Of a DNA stretch of 34,486 nt, positions 19,500-27,328 are shown in pieces (position 1 is the stretch's first letter; the number at the start of each line of letters is the position of its first letter). The notes under the pieces were generated by a model. The model was not told the origin of the DNA, searched no databases, and saw nothing but the letters and a program-made list of their open reading frames with translations. A program made the position numbers and the translations under genes. The stretch lies in NCBI GenBank assembly GCA_015231405.1, contig JADGBR010000037.1, positions 1 through 34,486 of the forward strand. The letters run 5' to 3'. This DNA comes from Candidatus Omnitrophota bacterium (lineage in GTDB: Bacteria > Omnitrophota > Gorgyraeia > Tantalellales > Tantalellaceae).

Positions 19500-19527
19500 T
19501 TGACTTTTTGGCCTGAAGTGCTAAAAT
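19500..19527 (+). promoter_or_regulatory. Promoter of the riboflavin operon
   Basis: TTGACT (19500-19505), 16-base spacer, TAAAAT (19522-19527). It sits immediately upstream of the FMN aptamer, and the predicted start near 19534 coincides with the aptamer's first bases. Confidence 0.65.
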
Positions 19528-19532
19528 GGCAA

Positions 19533-19667
19533 TGTCTTCAGGGTAAGGTGAGCGTTGGATCTGGCGCGATTCCTTAGCCGGCGGTATAGCCCGCGAGGCC
19601 CCGATAGGGGCTTGAACCCGTGGAATTCGGGTGCCGACCGTAAAGGCGGGATGAGAGAAGGAAGGAT
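19533..19667 (+). ncRNA. FMN riboswitch (RFN element)
   Basis: Conserved RFN blocks appear in order: CTTCAGGGTAAGGTGAG, GATTCC, GCCGGCGGT, AGCCCGCGAG, a variable hairpin, GCCGACCGT, GGCGGGATGAGAGAAGGA. These match the FMN aptamer consensus with its closing P1 helix (TCTTC with GAAGGA). It binds flavin mononucleotide and is followed by a terminator and ribBA, so control is probably by premature termination when FMN is abundant. Confidence 0.93.
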
Positions 19668-19684
19668 CTATTCTTATCTTTTTG

Positions 19685-19713
19685 ACCCTGGAGTTTTCCG
19701 GGGTTTTTTTTTT
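19685..19713 (+). terminator. Riboswitch-linked intrinsic terminator
   Basis: CCCTGGA (19686-19692) pairs with TCCGGGG-type sequence (19697-19703) over a 4-base loop, followed by ten T (19704-19713). It lies between the FMN aptamer and the ribBA start, as expected for the expression platform. Confidence 0.85.
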
Positions 19714-19724
19714 ACGGGGACGGT

Positions 19725-20924
19725 ATGAAGCTTAACAAGATCGAAGAAGTGATAACCGACATCGGTAAAGGGAAGATCGTGATACTGGTAGATGACCCTT
19801 CAAGGGAGAATGAGGGAGACCTTCTTTTTGCCGCCGAGGACGCGACACCTTTTAAGGTCAACTTCATGGCTACGAAAGGGAGGGGGCTTGTCTGTGTTCC
19901 CATGACCGAAAATATCGCGGGGAAACTCGAGCTTCACCAGATGTCGAGGGAGCCCCAGGACCCCTATAAAACAGCCTGGTCTGTGACAGTCGACGCGAAG
20001 GAAGGCATAACTACCGGCATCTCCGCTCATGACAGGGCAAGGACGATCAAACTTCTGGCCGACCCGTGTTCCGGGCCCGAGGCTTTCGTTAAGCCCGGCC
20101 ATATTTTTCCTTTGCGCGCGAGGAAAGGCGGGGTGCTGATCAGGGCGGGGCATACTGAAGCGTGCACTGACCTTATGAAACTCGCAGGGAAACGTCCGGT
20201 GGGTGTTATCTGCGAGATCATGAACGAGGACGGCACAATGTCCAGAATGCCGGACCTTATCCGGTTCGCTAAAAAATACAGGCTTAAGATCGGGACGATA
20301 GAAGATCTCATAAGATACCGGCGCGAAAAAGAAAGGCTCATCAGGAAGGAAGCGGAAACTGTCCTTCCTACTCCTTACGGTGAATTCAAACTCCTGGCGT
20401 ACAGGTCCATGATAGACGATTTCCAGCATCTGGCGCTTGTAAAAGGAGATGTTTCGGGCGGCGAAGTCCTGGTCAGGGTCCATTCACAGTGCCTTACCGG
20501 AGATGTTTTCCGTTCCGGGAGATGCGATTGCGGCGACCAGCTGGAAGCGGCGATGAAAGCTATACAGACTGAAGGCAAAGGCGTACTTTTATATCTTTCC
20601 CAGGAAGGCAGGGGCATCGGCATTTTTAATAAATTGAAAGCCTATGAACTCCAGGACAAGGGCCATGACACGGTCGAGGCTAATCGCCTCCTGGGATTCA
20701 AAGCCGATCTCCGGGATTACGGTACCGGTGCTCAGATACTAGCCGACCTGGGACTTGAAAAGATAAGACTGCTTACAAATAACCCGAGGAAGGTCGTGGG
20801 CCTGCAAGGTTATGGACTTAAGGTAGTGAAAAGGGTGCCGCTTGAAGTCGCGCCTAAACACACGAATACAAAGTATCTGAAAACAAAAAAGACACGTCTG
20901 GGCCACAAACTGACGAGGGTATAG
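19725..20924 (+). CDS. ribBA: RibBA: DHBP synthase / GTP cyclohydrolase II
   Basis: A 399-residue bifunctional enzyme that starts both branches of riboflavin synthesis. The N-terminal half (about 1-200) is 3,4-dihydroxy-2-butanone-4-phosphate synthase: [11 protein letters not shown] binds Mg and ribulose 5-phosphate, and [14 protein letters not shown] is conserved. The C-terminal half (about 210-390) is GTP cyclohydrolase II: zinc ligands C256, C267 and C269 in [19 protein letters not shown], then LSQEGRGIG and the LTNNPRKV loop. Both halves look complete. GGGGA (19716-19720) precedes ATG 19725. It is the first gene of the FMN-riboswitch operon. Confidence 0.97.
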   Translation: MKLNKIEEVITDIGKGKIVILVDDPSRENEGDLLFAAEDATPFKVNFMATKGRGLVCVPMTENIAGKLELHQMSREPQDPYKTAWSVTVDAKEGITTGISAHDRARTIKLLADPCSGPEAFVKPGHIFPLRARKGGVLIRAGHTEACTDLMKLAGKRPVGVICEIMNEDGTMSRMPDLIRFAKKYRLKIGTIEDLIRYRREKERLIRKEAETVLPTPYGEFKLLAYRSMIDDFQHLALVKGDVSGGEVLVRVHSQCLTGDVFRSGRCDCGDQLEAAMKAIQTEGKGVLLYLSQEGRGIGIFNKLKAYELQDKGHDTVEANRLLGFKADLRDYGTGAQILADLGLEKIRLLTNNPRKVVGLQGYGLKVVKRVPLEVAPKHTNTKYLKTKKTRLGHKLTRV

Positions 20925-20938
20925 GTCTATTCAACAAC

Positions 20939-20970
20939 AGCCGATAGCTGAAAGCTGACGGCTGAAAGCC
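20939..20970 (+). repeat. 7-nt tandem repeat, consensus AGCTGAA
   Basis: About 4.5 heptamers in phase: AGCCGAT, AGCTGAA, AGCTGAC, GGCTGAA, AGCC. It fills the ribBA-ribH spacer and ends 6 bases before the ribH Shine-Dalgarno. Confidence 0.75.
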
Positions 20971-20985
20971 AAAAAGGAGGTTCCG

Positions 20986-21456
20986 ATGTCTGATATGAAA
21001 GTCATCAAAGCCCCTATGACCGCAAAGGGGAAGAAGTTCGGTATAGTTATTTCCAGGTTCAACGAGTTTATTTCGTCCAAACTCCTTGAGGGCGCGGTGG
21101 ACACACTTGTACGGCACGGCGCGATGGAAAAGGATATCACGGCGGTATGGGTGCCGGGGTCTTTTGAGGTGCCAATGGCGGCCCAGAAAATGGCTTCATC
21201 CGATAAATATGACGCGGTCATATGCCTGGGTGCTATCATACGCGGCGAAACCCCGCATTTCGATTATATCGCCGCTGAGGCGGCTAAAGGGGTGGCGCAT
21301 GTCGGTATGAACGGTAACATCCCGTGCGTGTTCGGCATATTAACTACCGATAATCTCGAGCAGGCGCTTGACCGCGCCGGGACGAAAAGCGGCAACAAAG
21401 GCCGTGACGCCGCCCTGACGGCAATAGAAATGAGCAATCTGTACGAAGCTATATAA
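20986..21456 (+). CDS. ribH: 6,7-dimethyl-8-ribityllumazine synthase
   Basis: A 156-residue lumazine synthase, which condenses the RibB and RibD-branch products into the direct precursor of riboflavin. Features: [12 protein letters not shown] at the N-terminal substrate site, [15 protein letters not shown], and [21 protein letters not shown] with the catalytic His. Full family length. AAAAAGGAGG (about 20971-20980) precedes ATG 20986. The short spacer after ribBA carries a heptamer tandem repeat but no terminator, so the genes are one transcript. Confidence 0.97.
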   Translation: MSDMKVIKAPMTAKGKKFGIVISRFNEFISSKLLEGAVDTLVRHGAMEKDITAVWVPGSFEVPMAAQKMASSDKYDAVICLGAIIRGETPHFDYIAAEAAKGVAHVGMNGNIPCVFGILTTDNLEQALDRAGTKSGNKGRDAALTAIEMSNLYEAI

Positions 21457-21468
21457 GATACATTCTAA

Positions 21469-21517
21469 GGTCCATTGTCCATGGTCTATGGTCCATGGTC
21501 TATGGTCTATGGTCCAT
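21469..21517 (+). repeat. 7-nt tandem repeat, 7 copies of GGTCYAT
   Basis: Seven contiguous heptamers: GGTCCAT, TGTCCAT, GGTCTAT, GGTCCAT, GGTCTAT, GGTCTAT, GGTCCAT. It fills the ribH-nusB spacer and ends two bases before the nusB Shine-Dalgarno (GGAGGAG from 21520). In one frame it reads as a spurious N-terminal extension of nusB. Confidence 0.9.
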
Positions 21518-21532
21518 ATCGGAGGAGACGAC

Positions 21533-21943
21533 ATGCGAAAGCGCACGATGGCGCGGGAGATAGCTCTTAAGATCCTTTACGCCATGGAAATGACCAAAGA
21601 GGCCGCGGAAGAAAGTATCGAAAACTATTGGGAGCATGCCGGCGAAAAGGACGAGCCTGTGGTTGATTTCACTTCCGCGCTTGTCGTCGGAGTTTCGAAA
21701 AATATGGACAAGATCGACGGCATACTATCAGAAAGCGCGGATAACTGGAAGCTCGCGCGTATGGCCGTCATAGATCGGAATATACTGCGTATCGCCTGTT
21801 TCGAGCTCCTGTTCCTTCCTGATGTCCCACCCAAGGTGGCCATAAACGAGGCTATAGACATGGCTAAAAAATACGGAGATAAGGATTCCGGCAAGTTCGT
21901 TAACGGTATCCTCGACAGGATAAAAAGATCTAAAGACGCCTGA
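21533..21943 (+). CDS. nusB: Transcription antitermination factor NusB
   Basis: A 136-residue all-helical RNA-binding factor; with NusE/S10 it binds boxA during rRNA transcription. Recognised from AREIALKILYAMEM at the N-terminus, the DFTSALVVGVSKN block, and LARMAVIDRNILRIACFELLF...PPKVAINEAIDMAKKYGDKDSGKFVNGILD, the NusB hallmark. The frame is open to 21488, but that part is translated heptamer repeat; ATG 21533 with GGAGGAG at 21520-21526 is the start. Placement between ribH and ribD puts it under the FMN riboswitch; rib-nusB linkage is common in bacteria. Confidence 0.95.
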   Translation: MRKRTMAREIALKILYAMEMTKEAAEESIENYWEHAGEKDEPVVDFTSALVVGVSKNMDKIDGILSESADNWKLARMAVIDRNILRIACFELLFLPDVPPKVAINEAIDMAKKYGDKDSGKFVNGILDRIKRSKDA

Positions 21944-21944
21944 C

Positions 21945-22769
21945 ATGAAAGACGATCTTACAGCGGACCTCCATATCCATACCTGCTATTCCGACGGGTC
22001 TCTAACCCCCGAACAAGTCGTTGATCTGGCATGTGAGGCCGGCCTCGGGGCTGTGAGCGTTACCGACCATGACTGTGTTGAGGGAGTCCGCCCGGCTATG
22101 TCGGCGGCAAAAGCGAAAGGGATAGAGGTCATCCCCGGTGTGGAGATTTCATGCGAGATATCCGGCCAGGAGATACACCTCCTGGGATATTTTATAGATC
22201 TCGATGACGATGTCCTTAACGCTAAGCTGGCCGTCATGAAAGAGAACAGGCTGGAACGCATGAGAGGCATGATAAAACTGCTTAACGGTATAGGCATAAA
22301 AGTATCGGAGAAAGATATCGCCGAATTATCCCCGGTGGGCATCATTGGACGGATGCACATCGCTTATTTCCTCGCCAATAACAGGTATGTTCGGACTGTG
22401 CAGGACGCCTTCGATAAGTATCTCTCATCGGGTAAACCGTGCCACGTGAAATATAAACGTTTCACCCACGATGAGGCTATAGAAATGGTCGTATCCTCAG
22501 GAGGTGTCCCGGTCATAGCGCATCCCCTAAGCCCGAATATCGAGAAATTTATTCCTGATCTTGTTAAGTCCGGGGTTAGAGGGATAGAGGCATACCATCC
22601 GAAACACAATCCCAAAGATACGCTAAAATTTATCGAGATAGCCGAATCGAACGGCCTTATTACCACGGGCGGTTCCGATTGCCACGGCGGTCCCGTGAAC
22701 ACGACGATAGGAAAAGTCCGAGCGACGGCCGGCATGGTCGAAGCTATCAGGAGTTTGAGCGGGAGTTAG
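21945..22769 (+). CDS. PHP domain phosphoesterase (RNase AM/TrpH-like)
   Basis: A 274-residue metal-dependent phosphoesterase of the PHP superfamily. Metal-binding motifs occur in the expected order: ADLHIHTCYSDG (about 8-19), TDHDC, GVEISCE, VIAHPLSP and GGSDCHGG near the C-terminus. This arrangement is that of the YciV/RNase AM/TrpH group, whose E. coli member is a 5'-3' exonuclease acting on short RNA and on 5S/23S rRNA ends. The exact substrate here is not shown by sequence. ATG 21945 begins one base after the nusB stop, so translation is coupled. Confidence 0.85.
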   Translation: MKDDLTADLHIHTCYSDGSLTPEQVVDLACEAGLGAVSVTDHDCVEGVRPAMSAAKAKGIEVIPGVEISCEISGQEIHLLGYFIDLDDDVLNAKLAVMKENRLERMRGMIKLLNGIGIKVSEKDIAELSPVGIIGRMHIAYFLANNRYVRTVQDAFDKYLSSGKPCHVKYKRFTHDEAIEMVVSSGGVPVIAHPLSPNIEKFIPDLVKSGVRGIEAYHPKHNPKDTLKFIEIAESNGLITTGGSDCHGGPVNTTIGKVRATAGMVEAIRSLSGS

Positions 22770-22771
22770 GG

Positions 22772-23869
22772 ATGCTTAGAGACGAGTATTTTATGAAAAT
22801 GGCGATAGGCCTGGCCGCTCGGGGCGGTGACAGGACTTATCCCAACCCGATGGTAGGCGCCGTTATAGTCCGGGGAGGTAAGGTGATAGGCGCCGGATAT
22901 CATCGAAAGGCCGGTGAGGATCACGCGGAGATCCGGGCGCTTAAGAACGCGAAAGGCCCTGTTCGGGGAGCCAGTATGTACGTGTCGCTCGAGCCCTGCG
23001 CTCATTACGGAAAAACACCGCCGTGCGTTGACACCATAATTTCAAGCGGGATAAAGAAGGTATATTACGCTATGGTCGACCCTAATCCCATAACCCGGGG
23101 CAAGGGGACAATGGCGCTCAAAGACGCGGGGATATTTGTTGTTCCCGGGATATGCAGCCCAGAGGCTCTGGATCTTAACAGGAAATACATCAAGTTCATT
23201 ACACTGAAAATGCCGTACGTCACGGTAAAACTCGCGGAAACGCTGGACGGGAAGATAGCCGCTTCGGACGGCAGTTCGAAATGGATAACATCCGAATTGT
23301 CAAGAGATCACGCGAGGCGCCTCCGGCGCAAATTCAGCGCGGTGTTGATAGGCGCCAATACCGCCTTGAACGATGACCCTTCGCTGCTTGCTCCCGGCAA
23401 AGACACTGGATATACCATGAGAGTGGTAGTCGACACGAAATTGAGGCTGCCGGAAACTTCCAGGCTGATAAAGACCAGCAGAGAGGCTCCGCTTTTGGTG
23501 GCTACCACGGAGCTGGGAGACAAGAAAAAAGCGGCAAGGCTCGAACGGATGCCTGGCGTCGAGATAATGGTGTTCAAGAGCGTTAAAGGCGGCGTGCCGC
23601 TCGCAAAGTTATTATCGCGTCTCGCCGGTAAGGGTTTGGTTAGCGTCATGGTTGAAGGCGGAGGAGAGATCGTCGGCAGCCTTTTGGCGGAAAAGCTTGT
23701 GGATGAATGGATTTTCTTCATCTCTCCGAAAATACTTGGCGGGGCCATGAGCTCGATAAAGGGCCCGGGAGTAAAAAATATCAGGGACGCCGTCACGCTC
23801 AGCGACGTTAAGAGGTATTTTATCGGGGAGGATATGGTGATCCGAGGGAGAACATGTTCACGGGGATAA
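22772..23869 (+). CDS. ribD: RibD: riboflavin deaminase/reductase
   Basis: A 365-residue bifunctional enzyme that deaminates the GTP cyclohydrolase II product and then reduces its ribose side chain. The N-terminal cytidine-deaminase-like domain has zinc ligands H51-A-E53, C76 and C85 (HAE, PCAHYGKTPPC). The C-terminal reductase domain (about 145-360) has VTVKLAETLDGKIA, SKWITS, GANTALNDDPSL and VMVEGGGE. ATG 22772, two bases after the PHP stop, is preferred over the open upstream frame (22679), which only duplicates PHP coding DNA. It overlaps ribE by 16 bases. Confidence 0.95.
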   Translation: MLRDEYFMKMAIGLAARGGDRTYPNPMVGAVIVRGGKVIGAGYHRKAGEDHAEIRALKNAKGPVRGASMYVSLEPCAHYGKTPPCVDTIISSGIKKVYYAMVDPNPITRGKGTMALKDAGIFVVPGICSPEALDLNRKYIKFITLKMPYVTVKLAETLDGKIAASDGSSKWITSELSRDHARRLRRKFSAVLIGANTALNDDPSLLAPGKDTGYTMRVVVDTKLRLPETSRLIKTSREAPLLVATTELGDKKKAARLERMPGVEIMVFKSVKGGVPLAKLLSRLAGKGLVSVMVEGGGEIVGSLLAEKLVDEWIFFISPKILGGAMSSIKGPGVKNIRDAVTLSDVKRYFIGEDMVIRGRTCSRG

Positions 23870-24477
23870 TAACCGAGATAGGCGAAGTGAAAAAGATGAG
23901 GCTGACTTCCGGAGGTGCGCGTCTGGAGATAAGCTCGGACAGGCTCTCGGAAGGCCTGGCTTTAGGTGACAGCGTGTCCGTGAACGGGGTATGTCTGAGC
24001 GCGGTCGGTATCGGGAAGGCTCTGTCATTCGATGTCGTCAAGAACACTTTATCCCGAACAGGGCTCAAAAGGCTTAGGCCCGGGGACAAGGTGAATCTTG
24101 AAGGTCCTCTGAAAATGGGCGATAACATAAGCGGGCATATAGTTACGGGACATATAGACGGCGAGCGGAAGATCAGAAAGAATTCTTTGATGTCAAAAGG
24201 CTGGGAGATGGATATCGCTCTGGCCGAAGGGGATACGCGATACGCGATTCCGCGGGGTTCGATAGCCATAGACGGCGTTAGCCTGACGATCGCGGAATGC
24301 CTGAAAGGATCTTTATCCGTCTACATCATACCCGTAACCCTCTCCGGAACAATATTAAAATTGAAAAAAAAAGGCGATTATGTTAATGTGGAGTTCGATA
24401 TGGCCGCTAAAATTTCGGGAAAGACGGCGGGAAGCGGCATCAGCGAGGAAATGTTAAGGAAAACCGGCTTTATGTGA
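23854..24477 (+). CDS. ribE: Riboflavin synthase, alpha subunit
   Basis: A 207-residue enzyme that dismutates two lumazine molecules to riboflavin. It starts with the invariant MFTGIITEIG and shows the expected two-barrel repeat: barrel 1 (about 1-90, VNGVCLSAV, FDVV) and barrel 2 (about 95-190, GHIVTGHIDG, IAIDGVSLTI). Length is standard. The start lies within the end of ribD in another frame, so translation is coupled. It is the last gene of the rib operon; no terminator hairpin is evident in the 25 bases before the next gene, so some read-through is likely. Confidence 0.96.
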   Translation: MFTGIITEIGEVKKMRLTSGGARLEISSDRLSEGLALGDSVSVNGVCLSAVGIGKALSFDVVKNTLSRTGLKRLRPGDKVNLEGPLKMGDNISGHIVTGHIDGERKIRKNSLMSKGWEMDIALAEGDTRYAIPRGSIAIDGVSLTIAECLKGSLSVYIIPVTLSGTILKLKKKGDYVNVEFDMAAKISGKTAGSGISEEMLRKTGFM

Positions 24478-24502
24478 TTTATGTAATTAAGGAGGTTAAC
24501 GT

Positions 24503-24874
24503 ATGAGAAGAGTGGTTGTGGCGTTAATTGTTCTGGTAATGGTCGTTTCTGCTCAAGGGTTAGTTTTTGCCGTTGAGGGGCCGGTAAAGAAGCTTTCGAG
24601 AGGATTTGCGAACGTAGCGACCTCGCCGTGGGAAATGGTAGACGGGTGGAAGGATAAAACAAAAGAGTCGGGATTCATCGCCGGGGTGATATGGGGAACA
24701 GCCTCAGGCGTGGTCAATACATGTAAAAGGGCCGCGGTGGGAGCTTATGAAGTAGCTACGTTCCCGCTGCCTTACCCTGTGGGCTATAAACCTATAATAG
24801 ATGACCCTGAGTTTTTCTTCGATAAAGATCTTCCTCCGTTCAGCGAGGAAGGGATAGTAAGGGAAAAGATCTGA
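24503..24874 (+). CDS. TIGR04073-like exosortase-associated exported protein
   Basis: A 123-residue secreted protein. The signal peptide spans about residues 1-23 (VVVALIVLVMVVSAQGLVFA). The mature part begins with VKKLSRGFANVATSPWEM, then a glycine/alanine-rich amphipathic stretch (GFIAGVIWGTASGVVNTCKRAAVGAYEVATFPLPYP) and an acidic end. This pattern matches the TIGR04073 family, known from genomes with exosortase/PEP-CTERM surface systems, whose function is not known. No exosortase gene lies in the window. TAAGGAGG precedes ATG 24503. It follows ribE by 25 bases and precedes tRNA-Pro by 15. Confidence 0.72.
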   Translation: MRRVVVALIVLVMVVSAQGLVFAVEGPVKKLSRGFANVATSPWEMVDGWKDKTKESGFIAGVIWGTASGVVNTCKRAAVGAYEVATFPLPYPVGYKPIIDDPEFFFDKDLPPFSEEGIVREKI

Positions 24875-24889
24875 TCTTTCGCCGTTTGT

Positions 24890-24967
24890 CGGGGCGTAGC
24901 GCAGTTTGGCTAGCGTGCCACGTTCGGGACGTGGAGGTCCTGGGTTCAAATCCCAGCGCCCCGACCA
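24890..24967 (+). tRNA. tRNA-Pro (CGG)
   Basis: A full cloverleaf of 78 bases. The acceptor CGGGGCG (24890-24896) pairs with CGCCCCG (24957-24963), discriminator A, encoded CCA (24965-24967). The anticodon stem CCACG/CGTGG encloses the loop TTCGGGA, anticodon CGG, reading CCG as proline. The T arm is CTGGG-TTCAAAT-CCCAG. Confidence 0.95.
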
Positions 24968-25054
24968 TGAACCACACTTTGTTTTAATATTATGTCGGGT
25001 TCATGGCAATGCCAGTGAAAAAAGTTGCAGTGGTTCATGGCCTGAACCCGACAT
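24965..25054. repeat. Interleaved inverted repeats after tRNA-Pro
   Basis: Two perfect inverted repeats overlap in ABA'B' order. A is the 11 bases 24965-24975 (including the tRNA CCA), pairing with 25030-25040. B is the 12 bases 24992-25003, pairing with 25043-25054. A small TGGC-AAT-GCCA hairpin follows B. The two long helices cannot form together without a pseudoknot, so this is either a compact structured RNA, alternative hairpins, or two nested palindromic insertions. No poly-T follows, so it is not a simple terminator. Confidence 0.6.
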
Positions 25055-25100
25055 GATGCCCAAATAAAGAGTGGTTTAGGGCCAACTTATTGTGATTGTC

Positions 25101-25385
25101 ATGAAAGACCAACTCGCTCGCGTTGAGGCTGTTTTTTTCGGGCATGTCCAGGGTGTGGGGTTCCGTTATACAGTTCGAAGTCTTTCCGCTGATTTTCCGG
25201 ATATTTCAGGCTATGTGAAGAATATGCCCGACGGAAGCGTCCTTGTCATAGCCGAAGGGATCGCGGGTTCCATTGACAGGTTCATTGCCGGGATAAATGA
25301 CGGCATGGTCCGCTACATACGTGACGTAAAGGTAACGCGTCCGCCGTATTCCGGTGAATTCAGGAATTTCGATGTAAGGTTCTAG
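25101..25385 (+). CDS. Acylphosphatase
   Basis: A 94-residue single-domain acylphosphatase, which hydrolyses carboxyl-phosphate bonds. The signature GHVQGVGFRYTVR includes the phosphate-binding loop and catalytic Arg22; the catalytic Asn is N41 in GYVKNMPDGSV. The size is that of the stand-alone family. ATG 25101 is used; an in-frame GTG at 25092 would add three residues, and neither has a clear ribosome site. It is 4 bases before the phosphoesterase gene, so the two are probably co-transcribed. Confidence 0.93.
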   Translation: MKDQLARVEAVFFGHVQGVGFRYTVRSLSADFPDISGYVKNMPDGSVLVIAEGIAGSIDRFIAGINDGMVRYIRDVKVTRPPYSGEFRNFDVRF

Positions 25386-25389
25386 CCTT

Positions 25390-26115
25390 ATGAAACATGT
25401 CGTGATCTCGGATATTCACGGAAATCTGGAGGCCTTTAACGCGGTCACAATGGATCTCCCCGACGATGAGTATCAGGAGATCTATTCGGCCGGAGATATA
25501 GTGGGTTACGGTGCCGATCCGGCGGCCTGCCTCCGCGGGTTGGCTGATATGAACGCTAAATGCGTTATCGGTAACCACGACGCCGCAGTATCCGGGTTAT
25601 CTGACCTCGTTGATCTCAACGAGCCCGCCGCTAAAGCCGTTATGTGGACGAGAGAAGCTCTTTCTGCCCAGGACAAAGCAAAGCTTTCCACCCTTCCGTA
25701 CATAGTGGAATCGGATCTTTTTGCCGTCGCCCACGGCACTCTCCACGGTCCGGAAAAATTCAATTATATGCTTGGCATCTCCGACGCGTGGGGCACGTTC
25801 AGGGTCCTGAAAAAATGGATATGTTTTGTGGGGCATACGCATGTTCCCGGGGTTTTTATACTTTCCGGCGATAAGGTGACATACTCGACGGCAAAGGATA
25901 TGCGTCTCGATAAGGACGCCCGCTATATAATCAACGCGGGCAGCGTCGGGCAGCCCCGTGATAACGATACAAGAGCCTGTTATTGCGTTTTTGACGATGA
26001 ACGCGGGAAGATAATGTTCCGCAAAGTGAGCTACGATATCAAGACGGCCCAGGACAAGATACGTTCGATGGGCCTCTCGGATTCTTTAGCCGAAAGGCTG
26101 GGGCACGGATGGTGA
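25390..26115 (+). CDS. Calcineurin-like metallophosphoesterase
   Basis: A 241-residue two-metal phosphoesterase. Motifs in order: SDIHGN (D8, H10), AGDIVGYGADP, VIGNHDAAV, AHGTLHGP, FVGHTHVPG and NAGSVGQPRD. The ending with GSVGQPR is typical of the YfcE/MJ0936-type bacterial phosphodiesterases of unknown physiological substrate. No signal peptide is present, so it is cytosolic. ATG 25390 lies directly after acylphosphatase. Confidence 0.9.
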   Translation: MKHVVISDIHGNLEAFNAVTMDLPDDEYQEIYSAGDIVGYGADPAACLRGLADMNAKCVIGNHDAAVSGLSDLVDLNEPAAKAVMWTREALSAQDKAKLSTLPYIVESDLFAVAHGTLHGPEKFNYMLGISDAWGTFRVLKKWICFVGHTHVPGVFILSGDKVTYSTAKDMRLDKDARYIINAGSVGQPRDNDTRACYCVFDDERGKIMFRKVSYDIKTAQDKIRSMGLSDSLAERLGHGW

Positions 26116-26129
26116 GCGAGTGTTTTGCT

Positions 26130-26157
26130 TTGAATATTCGGATCGGGATGTTAAAAT
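26130..26157 (+). promoter_or_regulatory. Candidate promoter for the lipoprotein gene
   Basis: TTGAAT (26130-26135), 16-base spacer, TAAAAT (26152-26157), 61 bases before the lipoprotein ATG. The leader contains a short GC-rich imperfect repeat (GGGGCTTTACGCCC). Confidence 0.4.
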
Positions 26158-26217
26158 ATAGGACGCGGTGTTGGTCCGGGGCTTTACGCCCGCAATGACG
26201 GAACGAAAGGAGAAATA

Positions 26218-26724
26218 ATGAAAAAGATGGCGTTATTAACAAGCGTGGTGGTGCTCTCCTTCGCGATGACGGGATGCGCGGCTATGAAAGAAAAATTCGT
26301 GCCGAAGAAGAAAGAGCCGGCTTACAAGGCTGTCAGATACTCCGGGGTAAGAAAATACAATGTGAAGCCAAACCTGGACCTTTACACAAAACGGTATGTT
26401 TTCTGGAAGAATTGGCATACCGAGCTCCTGAATGTAATGAGGGATTCAAATTCGAAGAAAAAAACCGTAGCTGTCGAGCAGGAAATATCGAACCTCATGG
26501 ATATGCGCAACATGCTTCGCGATGAAAAAGCCGAAGGGCTGACTAAACTTATCGGGAAAATGGAAGAGGTCGAGAAAGCCATTAAAACCGATAACGACAA
26601 CGGGGCCAGCGAGGTGAGGATCAGGAACACGCTGGAATCGACGGGAAGAGCGATAATGAAGGATTATTCTTACACCAAGGTGGGGGACGATCTCAGGGAT
26701 GACTTCAAAAGCGCATCACAGTAA
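26218..26724 (+). CDS. Putative lipoprotein
   Basis: A 168-residue exported lipoprotein. The type II signal MKKMALLTSVVVLSFAMTGC has Cys20 in a lipobox-like MTGC, so it should be lipidated and anchored after export. The remainder is Lys-rich and mainly alpha-helical, with a likely coiled-coil between about 80 and 135 (EQEISNLMDMRNMLRDEKAE and neighbouring segments). I do not recognise a named family. AAAGGAG lies just before ATG 26218. It overlaps the next gene by 26 bases if that gene starts at 26699. Confidence 0.78.
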   Translation: MKKMALLTSVVVLSFAMTGCAAMKEKFVPKKKEPAYKAVRYSGVRKYNVKPNLDLYTKRYVFWKNWHTELLNVMRDSNSKKKTVAVEQEISNLMDMRNMLRDEKAEGLTKLIGKMEEVEKAIKTDNDNGASEVRIRNTLESTGRAIMKDYSYTKVGDDLRDDFKSASQ

Positions 26725-27328
26725 TGAAGTGAAAAGATTCGTAGGCGGGCCGATCCAGACAAATTGTTACGTTGTCCATGATACGGCTTCACTTGACGGG
26801 GTTTTGATCGACCCCGGTTTTTATGCCGGCGAAATTACAGGCTATATCCGCGACAAAGGCATAAAAATACTTTTTACCGTTAACACCCACGGTCATTATG
26901 ACCATATAACGGCCAACGGAAGTTTCGGTTATCCTGTCCTGATACATGAGAGCGACAGAGATTATCTTTCTTCGGGAGGCGGACTCCTGGGCCTTTTCCC
27001 CGGGGTTTCCTTTAAACCGGTAGAGCCGGCTGGGTTCCTTAAGGACGGCGGAGTAATAGACCTCGGCTCGACTAGGCTCGAGATCATCCATACTCCCGGG
27101 CATACCCCCGGATGCGTATCTATTAAGTGCGGCGAGGTCCTTTTCAGCGGAGATACTTTATTTTTCGAGGGCGTCGGCCGGACCGATCTTCCCGGAGGCG
27201 ATCACCGGAGCCTTGTCAAGTCGATCACCGATAAGCTGTTCAAACTCCCGGACGGAACGAAGGTGCTGCCGGGGCATGGGCCTCTGACTACCATAGGGCA
27301 TGAAAAGACGGCCAACGCCTTTTTATGA
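26699..27328 (+). CDS. Metallo-beta-lactamase-fold hydrolase (glyoxalase II-like)
   Basis: A 209-residue MBL-fold hydrolase. The metal site THGHYDH (H64, H66, D68, H69) is intact; further ligands are in HTPGHTPGC and SGDTLF, with a last His in LPGHGPLT. The short single-domain form with the VGRTDLPGGD block matches the YcbL/glyoxalase II-like group, which hydrolyses thioesters such as hydroxyacyl-glutathione or analogous thiols; the substrate cannot be assigned. ATG 26699 lies within the lipoprotein gene; GTG 26729 (VKRFVGGPIQTNCYVV) is a plausible shorter start. The stop overlaps the xerD ATG by 4 bases. Confidence 0.88.
   Translation: MTSKAHHSNEVKRFVGGPIQTNCYVVHDTASLDGVLIDPGFYAGEITGYIRDKGIKILFTVNTHGHYDHITANGSFGYPVLIHESDRDYLSSGGGLLGLFPGVSFKPVEPAGFLKDGGVIDLGSTRLEIIHTPGHTPGCVSIKCGEVLFSGDTLFFEGVGRTDLPGGDHRSLVKSITDKLFKLPDGTKVLPGHGPLTTIGHEKTANAFL

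Noticed and set aside
20939-21517. CRISPR-like array in the rib operon.
   Set aside because: Units are only 7 bases, contiguous, with no spacers; these are simple tandem repeats.
21488-21532. Upstream ATG for nusB giving an extra 15 residues.
   Set aside because: The extension is translated heptamer repeat; ATG 21533 has GGAGGAG at proper spacing and is the family start.
22679-22771. Upstream start for ribD.
   Set aside because: It lies within the PHP gene and adds no family sequence; ATG 22772 follows the PHP stop directly.
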